From: Streptomyces sp. TRM68367
GTDB lineage: Bacteria > Actinomycetota > Actinomycetes > Streptomycetales > Streptomycetaceae
DNA: 55,325 bases
Assembly (NCBI RefSeq): GCF_014495685.1
Contig: NZ_JACTVI010000051.1
Span: forward strand, 1 to 55,325
Reading direction: 5' to 3'
The position numbers and the translations under genes were made by a program. This document shows positions 1 to 8,427 of this stretch, piece by piece (the first letter of the stretch is position 1; each line of letters starts with the position of its first letter). The notes beneath the pieces are model-generated. The model was given only the letters and a program-made list of their open reading frames with translations, was not told the DNA's origin and made no database searches.

Positions 1-2
1 CC

Positions 3-68
3 AGCGACCTCGCCAGCTACGTCATGCACGCGACATCCCAGGCCGCCGAGCACGACACGCCCCACTAA
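3..68 (+). CDS. C-terminal tail of an upstream gene (partial)
   Basis: An open frame enters from the window edge and ends at a TAA at 66-68. The visible tail reads SDLASYVMHATSQAAEHDTP plus a final His. It is too short to assign a family. It runs in the same direction as the TerD-VWA gene that begins 39 bases later, so the two may share a transcript. Confidence 0.4.
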   Translation, partial: SDLASYVMHATSQAAEHDTPH

Positions 69-106
69 TTCATCGACAGGCCCCGGCGTGGTCCGCAGGG
101 GCCGGT

Positions 107-1462
107 ATGCCCGACATCGACGCCTCCGCCCTGTTGCTCACGGCGGCCGGACGCGTACGCGACGACGGTGACTTCGTCTTCTACAACCAGCCGCGACACG
201 CGTCCGCGGCCGTGAACCACGTCGGCAAGCGCACCGCCGCCGGTGTCACGACCGACACGGTCGAGGTGGACCTCCGGTCCCTGGAACCGGCCGTCGAGCG
301 GATCGCGCTGTGCGCGTCGGCCGACGGCGGGACCTTCGGCCAGGTACCCGGGCTGTCGTTGCGGCTCCTCGACGCCGGGTCCGGGACCGAGCTGGCCCGC
401 TTCGACATGGCGGCCGGGACGGAGACCGCGATGATCGGCGGCGAGCTGTACCAGCGGCAGGGACAGTGGAAGTTCCGCGCGGTCGGACAGGGCTACGCCT
501 CCGGACTCGCGGGCCTGGCCACCGACTTCGGCATCACCGTCGACGACGCCCCCCCGAGTACACTCACTCCGCAAACCCCGCCCACTCCCCAGACCACGTC
601 CACACCTCCGTACACGTCCACGCCCTCCGCTCCACCCAGGCCCTCCGCACCGGCACCCGCTACCCCCTCGGCGCCGTCCGCCCCCGCATCCCCCGGCCCT
701 CGCATGACCAAGGGCGAGGAGCGGCTGCCCGTGGACATGCGCAAGCGCCTGTCCCTGCGCAAGGAACAGGTGGCGGTCAGCCTGCGCAAGCACGGTGCGG
801 CCGGCATCACCGCTCGCGTCATCCTGGTCCTCGACGCCTCCGGTTCCATGTCCTTCCTGTACTCCAAGGGCGTGGTGTCCGACGTCGTGGAGCGCATGGC
901 CGCCGTGGCCGCGCAGCTGGACGACGACGGTGAGATGCAGGCCTGGACGTTCGCCTCGAACCCGGCGCGGCTGCCCGACCTGCGGCTGGGTGAGCTGCCC
1001 GACTGGCTGCGGCTGCACGTGCGCGTGGGCGAGGTGGGCCTGTTCCGCCGCAGCAGGAAGAAGGGCCTGGACCCGAGTCAGGTCGACATGCGGACCGTCG
1101 GCATCCAGAACGAGGAACAGAAGGTCATCGCCGAGGTCCGGACGTACGTCAGGAACACTCCCGCGGCCGCTCCCACCCTGGTGCTGTTCTTCTCCGACGG
1201 CGGCGTCTACCGCAACGCCCAGATCGAGCGGGAGCTCCGGGAAGCGGTGGAGGAACCGATCTTCTGGCAGTTTGTCGGCCTGGGACAGTCCAACTACGGC
1301 GTGCTGGAGCGCTTCGACACGCTGCCCGGCCGCCGCGTCGACAACGTGGGCTTCTTCGCCGTTGACGACATCAGCACGGTTCCCGACCAGGAACTCTACG
1401 ACCGCCTGCTGTCCGAGTTCCCGAGCTGGATCACCGCCGCCCGCCAGGCGGGCATCCTCTGA
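107..1462 (+). CDS. TerD-like / von Willebrand factor A domain protein (TerF type)
   Basis: Residues 1-145 are a TerD-type domain (DIDASALLLTAAGRVRDDGD and later WKFRAVGQGYASGL), a Ca2+-binding fold of tellurite-resistance and stress operons. A Pro/Thr/Ser-rich linker covers about 146-200, and a VWA domain follows with the MIDAS motif DASGSMS at 243-249. Known TerD-VWA proteins act in the cytoplasm in stress-associated complexes of unclear chemistry; the substrate here is unknown. The first ATG starts within the TerD fold: family members normally have about 20 more residues before the aligned WSAGAGMPDIDAS stretch. That reading frame is open upstream to the window edge but has no ATG, GTG or TTG start near the expected place, and no good ribosome site precedes 107. 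The N-terminus may be truncated. Confidence 0.85.
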   Translation: MPDIDASALLLTAAGRVRDDGDFVFYNQPRHASAAVNHVGKRTAAGVTTDTVEVDLRSLEPAVERIALCASADGGTFGQVPGLSLRLLDAGSGTELARFDMAAGTETAMIGGELYQRQGQWKFRAVGQGYASGLAGLATDFGITVDDAPPSTLTPQTPPTPQTTSTPPYTSTPSAPPRPSAPAPATPSAPSAPASPGPRMTKGEERLPVDMRKRLSLRKEQVAVSLRKHGAAGITARVILVLDASGSMSFLYSKGVVSDVVERMAAVAAQLDDDGEMQAWTFASNPARLPDLRLGELPDWLRLHVRVGEVGLFRRSRKKGLDPSQVDMRTVGIQNEEQKVIAEVRTYVRNTPAAAPTLVLFFSDGGVYRNAQIERELREAVEEPIFWQFVGLGQSNYGVLERFDTLPGRRVDNVGFFAVDDISTVPDQELYDRLLSEFPSWITAARQAGIL

Positions 1463-1583
1463 ACGGGCCGTTCAGCGCACCGCGCCGACGGCCACCGACG
1501 GGACGTACCGGACGAACCCGGCCGTCCGGCTCGCGCTCCCCCGCAGGACCTCGGGCGGGACCGCGGGGAGCGCAAACCGGTGG

Positions 1584-2447
1584 CTACTCAGGCTGATGGT
1601 CCGGCCCTCCGAAGTCCGGGCTGCTGTAGTCAGGGCTCGTGTATCCCGCGCGCGAACCCCGGGCGTTGCCGTCGTCGGGGCTGGAGAAGCCCGGTCGGTC
1701 GTAGCCGAGGTGCGGCAGTCGGCTGGTCGGCGCGGGCGGGGCCGTACCCCGCAGTGCGGCGGCCGTACCGGGGTCGGTGAGCGCCTCCCGCAGGAACGGC
1801 AGGATGCCGCGCTCCAGCAGGGCCTCCCGCCAGGCGTCCCTGGCCCTGGCCACCTCCTCGGTCAGCTCGCCGTACGCCCCGGAGTCGGCCGAGGGCTTGT
1901 TGCGCAGGGCCGTGATCAGCAGCCCGACGGCGGCGACGAGGATCGAGACCGCGGTCATGGCGCCGAACACCCAGCCGGTGGTGAGCATGGTCTGGGCGAA
2001 CGCCGGCTCGGGGTCCAGCATCTTCAGGATGTAGCCGACGAGCAGGAAGATCGCCGCGGCGGTTCCGGCCAGGACGGGTGCCAGGACGGCGACGACGGCG
2101 ACGGCACCCGCGCCGGCGGTCTCGGCGACCTCTCCCATGGTGGTTGCGAGCCCCACCGCGCCCGCACCCGACTCCGTGGAGCCGGACTCGCGAACGGACG
2201 GCGGGGTGGACGGCGCCGGCTGGCGCAGTTCCTCGCGGACCTTGACGTAGTGCTGGTACTCGGTTGCCGCGGCCGCCGTGATGAGTGCGGTGGCGCCCAG
2301 CGCCATGGTGCGCAGCTGTTCGGGGTTGAGCCGCTGTCCGACAGCGGCCAGTTCCGGGCGGTGTGGTGCGGAGCGCAGCGCCTCATCGAGGAGCCGCTCG
2401 TATTCCTGGCGGTCCTCGTTCAGCAGGTGCTGCGGAACGCTGTTCAT
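1584..2447 (-). CDS. Conserved membrane protein, unknown function
   Basis: 287 residues. The ATG at 2447 (MNSVPQHLLNEDRQEYERLL) is chosen because a GGGGG tract lies six bases upstream on the coding strand; a longer reading from 2558 lacks such a site. A charged N-terminal helix (about 1-45) precedes a hydrophobic, Ala-rich part. Two clear membrane segments lie near residues 110-136 (VAVLAPVLAGTAAAIFLLVG) and 150-180 (GAMTAVSILVAAVGLLITAL). The C-terminal tail is hydrophilic with degenerate Ser-Pro-Asp repeats (TSPDYSSPDFGGPD). It converges on the TerD-VWA gene. I do not recognise a named family. Confidence 0.75.
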   Translation of the reverse strand: MNSVPQHLLNEDRQEYERLLDEALRSAPHRPELAAVGQRLNPEQLRTMALGATALITAAAATEYQHYVKVREELRQPAPSTPPSVRESGSTESGAGAVGLATTMGEVAETAGAGAVAVVAVLAPVLAGTAAAIFLLVGYILKMLDPEPAFAQTMLTTGWVFGAMTAVSILVAAVGLLITALRNKPSADSGAYGELTEEVARARDAWREALLERGILPFLREALTDPGTAAALRGTAPPAPTSRLPHLGYDRPGFSSPDDGNARGSRAGYTSPDYSSPDFGGPDHQPE

Positions 2448-2646
2448 GTGCATCCCCCGATGCTCCGTAGGGCTTGGGGCTCGCATGCCAACGAGCCGTC
2501 GGGCAGAAACGGAGGGGAGCCTGCTACGGATAAGCCGATGGTAGAGCCGTGACGGCACGCGGTGACAGGGGGTTTACCGAAATTGGGCCCTGGCCTGCGC
2601 GCCCGTGGGCCGGTCCGCCATGGGTGCACGCCTGCCCCCGGAAGGG

Positions 2647-3729
2647 TCAGATATCCAGGGGAAGTTGCTGGACCAGCAGTTTTCCGGCCATGGTCACGCC
2701 GCCGTCCATCGCGATGGCGAGCCCGTCGGCGTACACGTGCGGTCCCTCGACCTGGGGACCGGTCTCGTCCTCGTCGTCCTCGGAGCCGACCTCGCCCATC
2801 AGATACGGAATCGGGCTGTGGCCGTGAACGATACGGGTGCCGCCGTACGTATCGAGCAGGGAACGCACGTGGCCGGCGCCGCCCTCGTCGCGGAAGGAGA
2901 ACCGCTTGGTGAACTTGCGGAACAGGTCCCACACCTCGTCCGCGTCGTTGCGCGTGAGCGTCTCGCGGACGGTGTCGTTGACCTCCTCGATGGACTGGCC
3001 GTAGTCGAGGTAGGCGGTGGTGTCGGAGTGGACGAGCAGGTGGCCGTCGACCTCCTCGACGGCGTCCAGGCGGGCCATCCACTGCAGGTGGTGGTCCTGG
3101 AGCCGGTCCATGTCGGTCTTCTGACCGCCGTTCAGCAGCCAGGCCGCCCGGAACGTGGCGGTGCCCGCACCGGAGTTGACGGGCGTGTCGCCGAACCGCT
3201 TGGCGCCGAGCAACAGCAGTTCGTGGTTGCCCATCAGGGCCTTGCAGTAGCCGCCCGCCGCGGCGGCCTCGGCGGACAGCCGCATCACCAGGTCGATGAC
3301 GCCGATGCCGTCCGGTCCGCGGTCGGTGAAGTCGCCGAGGAACCACAGCCGGGTGGTGCCCGCGCACCAGTTCCCCGCCGCGTCGATGAGGCCCTTGTCC
3401 TGGAGGGCGGCGACCAGTTCGTCGAGGTAGCCGTGGACATCGCCCACGACGTACAGGGGGCCCTGGCCGGTGGCGGGCTGCGGGTCCGGCACGGACTCCG
3501 GGTCGACGGAGACCTGGAGCGTGTCGCCCCGGTTGATCACGGGCAGGTCGCGCTCGGTAGGCGTGTACTCGTCCGGGTACTCCACCGGCTCGTCCACGGC
3601 CCCGGAGAACTCGCCCGGGTGGGTGCTGGGGGCATACGGACCGGCCTCGTGGACGTACGCAGGCACCCGGAAGTCGCGCAACGTCGCCGTCTGCTCCACT
3701 TCGGGTCCCTGACCGGCCCCCTGAGTCAT
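2647..3729 (-). CDS. Calcineurin-like metallophosphoesterase
   Basis: 360 residues. The start at 3729 (MTQGAGQGPEVEQTATLRDF) has GGAGGGG just upstream, so the longer upstream reading is not used. All hallmark motifs of the dimetal phosphoesterase family are present in order: GDVHG near residue 96, GDFTDRG near 132, GNHE near 167 and HGHSP near 290. The arrangement resembles bacterial Ser/Thr phosphatases and Ap4A hydrolases of the PrpE/ApaH group, which hydrolyse phosphate esters with Mn or Fe in the cytoplasm. The true substrate cannot be told from sequence. About 90 N-terminal residues before the catalytic domain look disordered and acidic. A second acidic stretch (GSEDDEDETG) sits near the end. 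Confidence 0.88.
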   Translation of the reverse strand: MTQGAGQGPEVEQTATLRDFRVPAYVHEAGPYAPSTHPGEFSGAVDEPVEYPDEYTPTERDLPVINRGDTLQVSVDPESVPDPQPATGQGPLYVVGDVHGYLDELVAALQDKGLIDAAGNWCAGTTRLWFLGDFTDRGPDGIGVIDLVMRLSAEAAAAGGYCKALMGNHELLLLGAKRFGDTPVNSGAGTATFRAAWLLNGGQKTDMDRLQDHHLQWMARLDAVEEVDGHLLVHSDTTAYLDYGQSIEEVNDTVRETLTRNDADEVWDLFRKFTKRFSFRDEGGAGHVRSLLDTYGGTRIVHGHSPIPYLMGEVGSEDDEDETGPQVEGPHVYADGLAIAMDGGVTMAGKLLVQQLPLDI

Positions 3730-4065
3730 CGACCCCTCCACCATCGCGCCGCATCTGCACCGCATCGGACTGCCTGGTCGCAGCGGCCCGCGGTGTCGTG
3801 GGCCCATCATAGGAATGCGGATCGCGCCATGTGATGACCCAGGGGTGGTGAATCGGCGCAAGAGTCCAGTTCACCGCGGCTTTCGCCCCGATTACGCCGG
3901 GCTTCGCCCACCGTACGACCGCCTCGGCGCCCCTTTCGCGACCGGCGCGCGCCTGTCCCCCGGTGGGCTCTGCCTGCTCGGGCGTCCGGTCGGTCCTTCT
4001 CGCCGTACGGCGTTGCCGGCCCTCTTCTCGTACGGCAGCGCCTGGGCCGGCGGCCGGCGCACCAA

Positions 4066-4099
4066 GGGCGGCCGCCCCGTTTCCCCGAGGCGGCCGCCC
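4066..4099. terminator. GC-rich hairpin after the LacI-family gene
   Basis: An exact 11-bp inverted repeat, GGGCGGCCGCC at 4066-4076 and its complement at 4089-4099, with a 12-base loop. It lies 14 bases past the stop of the leftward LacI-type gene and is its likely transcription end. No U tract follows, which is usual for Streptomyces terminators. Confidence 0.7.
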
Positions 4100-4112
4100 G
4101 TCCACTGCGGCG

Positions 4113-5225
4113 CTATCCCTCCTCGGGCGACCGCGGCGGGCTGACCGTTGTGCGCGGCGGACGTCGCTGGGACGAGGTGCGCACGATCAGTTCGGTCGGT
4201 ATCACCTGTTCGACCGGCTGGTCCGAGTGGACGCCCTCGATGGCGTCGATCAGGAGCTGTACGACTGCCGTACCGATCCGGCGCGGCTTCAGCGACAGCG
4301 TCGTGATGGGCGGCTCGGTGTTGGCGTACACCGTGGACTCGCTGCAGCAGACCAGCAGCAGGTCTTCCGGGACGCGCAGCCCGTAGCGGCGGGCAGCGGC
4401 CAGCAGGTCGGTGCCGTTCGGGTCGAACAGGCCGTAGACGGCGTCGGGCCGGTCGGGGCGGGCGAGCAGCCGGTCGGCGGCGACGGCGCCGGCGCACGGG
4501 TCGTGCGCCGGGTAGGCCTCGTACACCGGGTCCTGGCCGACGCGTTCGCACCAGCGCAGGTACGCGGTGGTCGACAGGTGGGTGTACGTGTCCGTCGTCG
4601 TCCCGGTCAGCAGGCCGATCCGGCGGGCGCCGGCGTCGGCGAGGTGGTCCAGGATGCCGAGGACGGCGGCCTCGTGGTCGTTGTCGACCCACGCGGTGAC
4701 CGGCAGCGAGCCGGCCGGGCGGCCGTCGGAGACGACCGGTAAACCCTGCCGGACCAGCTCGCTGACCACGGGATCGTGATCCGACGGGTCGATGACGACC
4801 GTGCCGTCCAGGGCGACGTTGGACCACACGTCGTGGCGGGAGGTCGCGGGCAGGATGACGAGGGCGTAGCCGCGGGCGAGCGCGGCCGAGGTGGCGGCGC
4901 GCGCCATCTCGGCGAAGTACGCGAACTCGGTGAAGGTGAAAGGTTCATCCCCGTACGTCGTCACGGTCAGGCCGATGAGTCCCGACTTGCCGGTGCGGAG
5001 CGTGCGGGCGGCGGCTGAGGGTCGGTATCCCAGCCGGTCGGCGACCTCGCGGACATGGCGGCGGGTGGCGTCCGGGAGCCGGCCCTTGCCGTTGAGGGCG
5101 TCGGAGACGGTCGTGATGGAGACTCCGGCGGCGGCGGCGACGTCCCTGATGCCCGCCCGGCCCGGCCGGCTGCCTCGACGTGAGGTTTCCGCGCGGCTCA
5201 CCTGGTGCTTCCCTGCTGCTGTCAT
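4113..5225 (-). CDS. LacI-family transcriptional regulator
   Basis: About 370 residues. The N-terminal DNA-binding domain (GIRDVAAAAGVSITTVSDAL, then RRHVREVADRLGYRPSAAAR) is typical LacI, followed by the periplasmic-binding-protein-like sensor fold (GLIGLTVTTYGDE, VIDPSDHDPVVSELVRQGLP, WVDNDHEAAVLGILDHLADA). It should bind a palindromic operator as a dimer and respond to a sugar or small metabolite; no sugar gene is adjacent, so the ligand is unknown. The ATG at 5225 has no Shine-Dalgarno site, but TACTAT lies 9 bases upstream on the coding strand, compatible with a leaderless transcript. A GTG at 5201 with AGGGA upstream is an alternative start. It diverges from the aminotransferase gene. 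Confidence 0.9.
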   Translation of the reverse strand: MTAAGKHQVSRAETSRRGSRPGRAGIRDVAAAAGVSITTVSDALNGKGRLPDATRRHVREVADRLGYRPSAAARTLRTGKSGLIGLTVTTYGDEPFTFTEFAYFAEMARAATSAALARGYALVILPATSRHDVWSNVALDGTVVIDPSDHDPVVSELVRQGLPVVSDGRPAGSLPVTAWVDNDHEAAVLGILDHLADAGARRIGLLTGTTTDTYTHLSTTAYLRWCERVGQDPVYEAYPAHDPCAGAVAADRLLARPDRPDAVYGLFDPNGTDLLAAARRYGLRVPEDLLLVCCSESTVYANTEPPITTLSLKPRRIGTAVVQLLIDAIEGVHSDQPVEQVIPTELIVRTSSQRRPPRTTVSPPRSPEEG

Positions 5226-5647
5226 GGCGAGCCGATAGTAGGGCTCATGCGGTGGGGTGGTGCGGACGCATATGCATTCGTTGACAGGCACGTTTCTGCA
5301 TGGTCATTTAGGGTCAACTGCCTTGCAAGCTGAGATGGTTGAACGATCCAATGCCAGGACGTGACTTGTCGGCCCGCACGGGCCTGCCAGGTGGCCGATG
5401 TTGCGAAGAGGTCTCAACTCACCTTCATGAGGGATGCGCGCCACGGCGTGAGCCACCGGCGCGTGGATATATGTGTGGCGCGCCCCTCGATTCGCACGCC
5501 TTCGTGCGCTGTTGCGTGTGATGCGGATGAGACGCAAGGGGTTTGTCCGCACTGGTCCTCGCTCGTTCTCACCTATACGCCCCGGCGCCGAATCCTCATA
5601 AGGTGAGAAGCATTCGATACCGGTGGTGATCACAGAGGAGGACCGCG
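5226..5647. other. Intergenic region between LacI regulator and aminotransferase
   Basis: About 420 bases with no convincing gene. It holds a palindromic GCATATGC at 5268-5275, a TTGACA at 5281-5286 facing right, and a GAGGAGG ribosome site at 5636-5642 for the aminotransferase. Short repeats around 5460-5540 are not clearly structured. Any LacI-family operator should lie here, but I cannot single one out. Confidence 0.5.
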
Positions 5648-6742
5648 GTGAGCGAGACGAGCCCCAAGCTGCGCGCCGAGCTGGAGGGGATTCCCACCTA
5701 CAAGCCAGGCAAGCCTGCCGTGGCCGGCGGTCCCGTCGCGTACAAGCTGTCCTCCAACGAGAACCCCTATCCGCCGCTGCCGGGCGTGATGGAGACCGTG
5801 ACGGCCGCGGTCTCCTCGTTCAACCGCTACCCGGACATGGCCTGTACGGCCCTGATGAACGAGCTGTCCGAGCGCTTCGCCGTCCCCCTCTCCCACCTGG
5901 CCACCGGCACCGGCTCGGTCGGCGTCGCCCAGCAGCTGCTCCAGGCGACCTCCGGACCGGGCGACGAGGTGATCTACGCCTGGCGGTCCTTCGAGGCGTA
6001 CCCGATCATCACGCAGATCAGCGGCGCGAGGTCCGTCCAGGTGCCGCTGACGCCCGGTGAGGTGCACGACCTGGACGCGATGGCCGGCGCGATCACCGAC
6101 CGGACGCGGCTGATCTTCGTCTGCAACCCCAACAACCCGACCGGCACGGTGGTACGGCGGGCCGAGCTGGAGCGCTTCCTCGACCGGGTGCCCGGCGACA
6201 TCCTGGTGGTGCTCGACGAGGCGTACCGCGAGTTCATCCGCGCCGCCGCCGGTGAAGGTGGTGGGATGCCCGACGGCATTCAGCTCTACCGCGACCGGCC
6301 CAATGTCTGCGTCCTGCGGACGTTCTCCAAGGCGTACGGCCTGGCAGGGCTGCGGGTCGGCTTCGCGGTGGCCCACGAGCCGGTGGCGGCGGCGCTGCGC
6401 AAGACGGCGGTGCCGTTCGGGGTGAGCCAGCTCGCGCAGGACGCGGCGATCGCCTCGCTGCGTGCCGAGGACGAGCTGCTGGGCCGGGTCGGCTCGCTGG
6501 TGTGCGAGCGCAACCGCGTGGTCGACGCGCTGCGGGACCAGGGCTGGACGGTGCCTGAGACCCAGTCCAACTTCGTCTGGCTGCGGCTGGGGGAGCGGAC
6601 GGTCGCGTTCGCGCAGGTCTGTGAGAAGGCGGGCGTGGTCGTCCGGCCGTTCCCGGGCGAGGGTGTGCGGGTGACGGTCGGGGAGACCGAGGCGAACGAC
6701 ATCTTCCTGAAGGTGACGGAGGGGTTCCGCAAGGAGCTGTAG
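5648..6742 (+). CDS. hisC: Histidinol-phosphate/aromatic aminotransferase (HisC family)
   Basis: 364 residues, fold-type I PLP aminotransferase. The pyridoxal-phosphate lysine is K228 in RTFSKAYGLAGLRVGF, with the substrate/PLP motif NPNNPTGT near 160 and the N-terminal SSNENPYPPLPGV loop typical of HisC. HisC converts imidazole acetol-phosphate to histidinol-phosphate; many actinobacterial paralogues instead transaminate aromatic amino acids. It stands alone here, away from other his genes, so the aromatic (Pat-like) role is quite possible. The GTG start is fixed by GAGGAGG a few bases upstream. It precedes the cyd operon by about 155 bases, with its own gap and operator-like sequences between, so cotranscription is not expected. 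Confidence 0.85.
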   Translation: MSETSPKLRAELEGIPTYKPGKPAVAGGPVAYKLSSNENPYPPLPGVMETVTAAVSSFNRYPDMACTALMNELSERFAVPLSHLATGTGSVGVAQQLLQATSGPGDEVIYAWRSFEAYPIITQISGARSVQVPLTPGEVHDLDAMAGAITDRTRLIFVCNPNNPTGTVVRRAELERFLDRVPGDILVVLDEAYREFIRAAAGEGGGMPDGIQLYRDRPNVCVLRTFSKAYGLAGLRVGFAVAHEPVAAALRKTAVPFGVSQLAQDAAIASLRAEDELLGRVGSLVCERNRVVDALRDQGWTVPETQSNFVWLRLGERTVAFAQVCEKAGVVVRPFPGEGVRVTVGETEANDIFLKVTEGFRKEL

Positions 6743-6771
6743 CCGGTCTGCCGGCCTGCGTGCGCAGTGGA

Positions 6772-6788
6772 TTCAACAAGATGTTGAA
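6772..6788. promoter_or_regulatory. 17-bp perfect palindrome, candidate operator
   Basis: TTCAACA-AGA-TGTTGAA is an exact 7-bp inverted repeat with a 3-base centre, located 30 bases past the aminotransferase stop and about 110 bases before cydA. It is AT-rich against a GC-rich background. It does not match the Rex site and could bind another regulator of cyd expression. There is no GC stem that would suggest a terminator. Confidence 0.5.
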
Positions 6789-6865
6789 GTTCTCGCCAAG
6801 GGGTTGACGGGGGAGGGGGACCCCCTTCAGGGCCTCGAGAGGTGGTGGGTCATAATGGCTTGTGA

Positions 6866-6883
6866 ATGTGAACGCTTTCACAA
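6866..6883. promoter_or_regulatory. Rex operator (ROP) upstream of cydA
   Basis: TGTGAA-CGCT-TTCACA (6867-6882) matches the Streptomyces Rex consensus TTGTGAA-N4-TTCACAA except for the first base. Rex is the NADH/NAD+-sensing repressor known to control cydABCD in S. coelicolor. A further half-site, TTGTGAA at 6860-6866, lies directly before it in the same direction. CATAAT at 6851-6856 could be a -10 box, which would place the operator over the transcription start. The ribosome site GAGGAG follows at 6886-6891. Confidence 0.85.
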
Positions 6884-6898
6884 GCGAGGAGCGGCGAC

Positions 6899-8407
6899 GT
6901 GGACCTGGCTTTGGCGCCGGAGACCCTGGCGCGATGGCAGTTCGGCATCACCACCGTCTACCACTTCCTGTTCGTCCCCCTGACGATCTCCCTGGCCGCT
7001 CTCACGGCCGGACTGCAGACCGCCTGGGTGCGCACGGAGAAGGAGAAGTACCTCAGGGCGACGAAGTTCTGGGGCAAGCTCTTCCTGATCAACATCGCGA
7101 TGGGTGTGGTCACCGGCATCGTGCAGGAGTTCCAGTTCGGCATGAACTGGTCCGACTACTCGCGGTTCGTCGGTGACATCTTCGGTGCGCCGCTCGCCTT
7201 CGAGGCCCTGATCGCCTTCTTCTTCGAGTCCACCTTCATAGGCCTGTGGATCTTCGGCTGGGACAAGCTGCCCAAGAAGATCCACCTGGCCTGCATCTGG
7301 ATGGTCTCGATCGGCACGATTCTGTCGGCGTACTTCATCCTCGCCGCCAACTCGTGGATGCAGCACCCGGTCGGCTACCGGATCAACGGTGCGCGGGGCC
7401 GGGCCGAACTCACCGACTTCTGGCTGGTCCTGACCCAGAACACCGCGCTAGGCCAGGCCTTCCACACACTCTCCGCGGCCTTCCTCACCGGCGGCGCCTT
7501 CATGGTCGGCGTCTCCGCCTTCCACCTGGTCCGCAAGAAGCACATCCGGGAGATGAAGACCTCGTTGCGGCTCGGCCTGGTCACCGTCGCCGTCGGCGGC
7601 CTGCTCACCGCGGTCAGCGGCGACGTCCTCGGCAAGATCATGTTCGAGCAGCAGCCGATGAAGATGGCCGCGGCCGAGGCCCTGTGGGACGGCGAGGCGC
7701 CGGCGCCCTTCTCGGTGTTCGCCTACGGCGACGTCGACAAGGGCCACAACAAGGTCGCCATCGAGATCCCGGGCCTGCTGTCCTTCCTGGCCAAGGACGA
7801 CTTCACCTCGCACGTCCCCGGCATCAACGACGTCAACAAGGCCGAGCAGCAGAAGTTCGGCCCCGGCGACTACCGGCCCAACATCCCGGTCGCCTACTGG
7901 GGCTTCCGCTGGATGATCGGCTTCGGCATGACGTCCTTCGCCATCGGGCTGGCCGGACTCTGGCTGACCCGCAAGAAGTTCATGCTGCCGCAGCACCTCA
8001 GGATCGGCGACGACGAGGTGCCGCATCTGGTCCTGTTCCGGAAGAAGCCGCTCGGCCCGACCCTCACCCGGTGGTACTGGCGCATCGCGATCTGGACCCT
8101 GGCCTTCCCGCTGATAGCCAACTCCTGGGGCTGGATCTTCACCGAGACGGGCCGCCAGCCATGGGTCGTCTACGGCCTGTTCCAGACCCGGGACGCGGTC
8201 TCCCCCAGCGTCTCCCAGGGCGAGGTCATCACCTCGATGATCGTCTTCACCACGCTGTACGCCATCCTCGCCGTCGTCGAGGTCAAGCTGCTCGCCAAGT
8301 ACGTCAAGGCCGGGCCGCCCGAGCTCACCGAGGCCGACCTCAACCCGCCCACGAAGATCGGCGGCGACACCCGTGACGCCGACAAGCCGATGGCCTTCTC
8401 GTACTAG
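6899..8407 (+). CDS. cydA: Cytochrome bd ubiquinol/menaquinol oxidase subunit I
   Basis: 502 residues, polytopic membrane protein carrying the three haems (b558, b595, d) of the bd-type terminal oxidase, which oxidises quinol and reduces O2 at high affinity under low oxygen. Family landmarks are visible: the N-terminal RWQFGITTVYHFLFVPLTIS with the conserved His, WMQHPVGY, GDVLGKIMFEQQPMKMAAAE and GRQPWVVYG. The hydrophilic Q-loop is of the short type (about 500 residues overall versus about 520 for E. coli). The GTG start has GAGGAG at 7-12 bases upstream. It heads a tight operon with cydB (20-base gap) and fused cydCD, under the Rex operator. Confidence 0.97.
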   Translation: MDLALAPETLARWQFGITTVYHFLFVPLTISLAALTAGLQTAWVRTEKEKYLRATKFWGKLFLINIAMGVVTGIVQEFQFGMNWSDYSRFVGDIFGAPLAFEALIAFFFESTFIGLWIFGWDKLPKKIHLACIWMVSIGTILSAYFILAANSWMQHPVGYRINGARGRAELTDFWLVLTQNTALGQAFHTLSAAFLTGGAFMVGVSAFHLVRKKHIREMKTSLRLGLVTVAVGGLLTAVSGDVLGKIMFEQQPMKMAAAEALWDGEAPAPFSVFAYGDVDKGHNKVAIEIPGLLSFLAKDDFTSHVPGINDVNKAEQQKFGPGDYRPNIPVAYWGFRWMIGFGMTSFAIGLAGLWLTRKKFMLPQHLRIGDDEVPHLVLFRKKPLGPTLTRWYWRIAIWTLAFPLIANSWGWIFTETGRQPWVVYGLFQTRDAVSPSVSQGEVITSMIVFTTLYAILAVVEVKLLAKYVKAGPPELTEADLNPPTKIGGDTRDADKPMAFSY

Positions 8408-8427
8408 GCCGAGGGAGCTGACCAGTC

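Noticed and set aside
65..1018. Long leftward open frame opposite the TerD-VWA gene
   Set aside because: It is antisense to a well-supported domain protein; its Gly/Arg/His-rich product has no family features.
5264..5310. TTGACA at 5281 as a rightward promoter
   Set aside because: No well-placed -10 box follows at 16-19 bases and no gene begins nearby, so it is not listed as a promoter.
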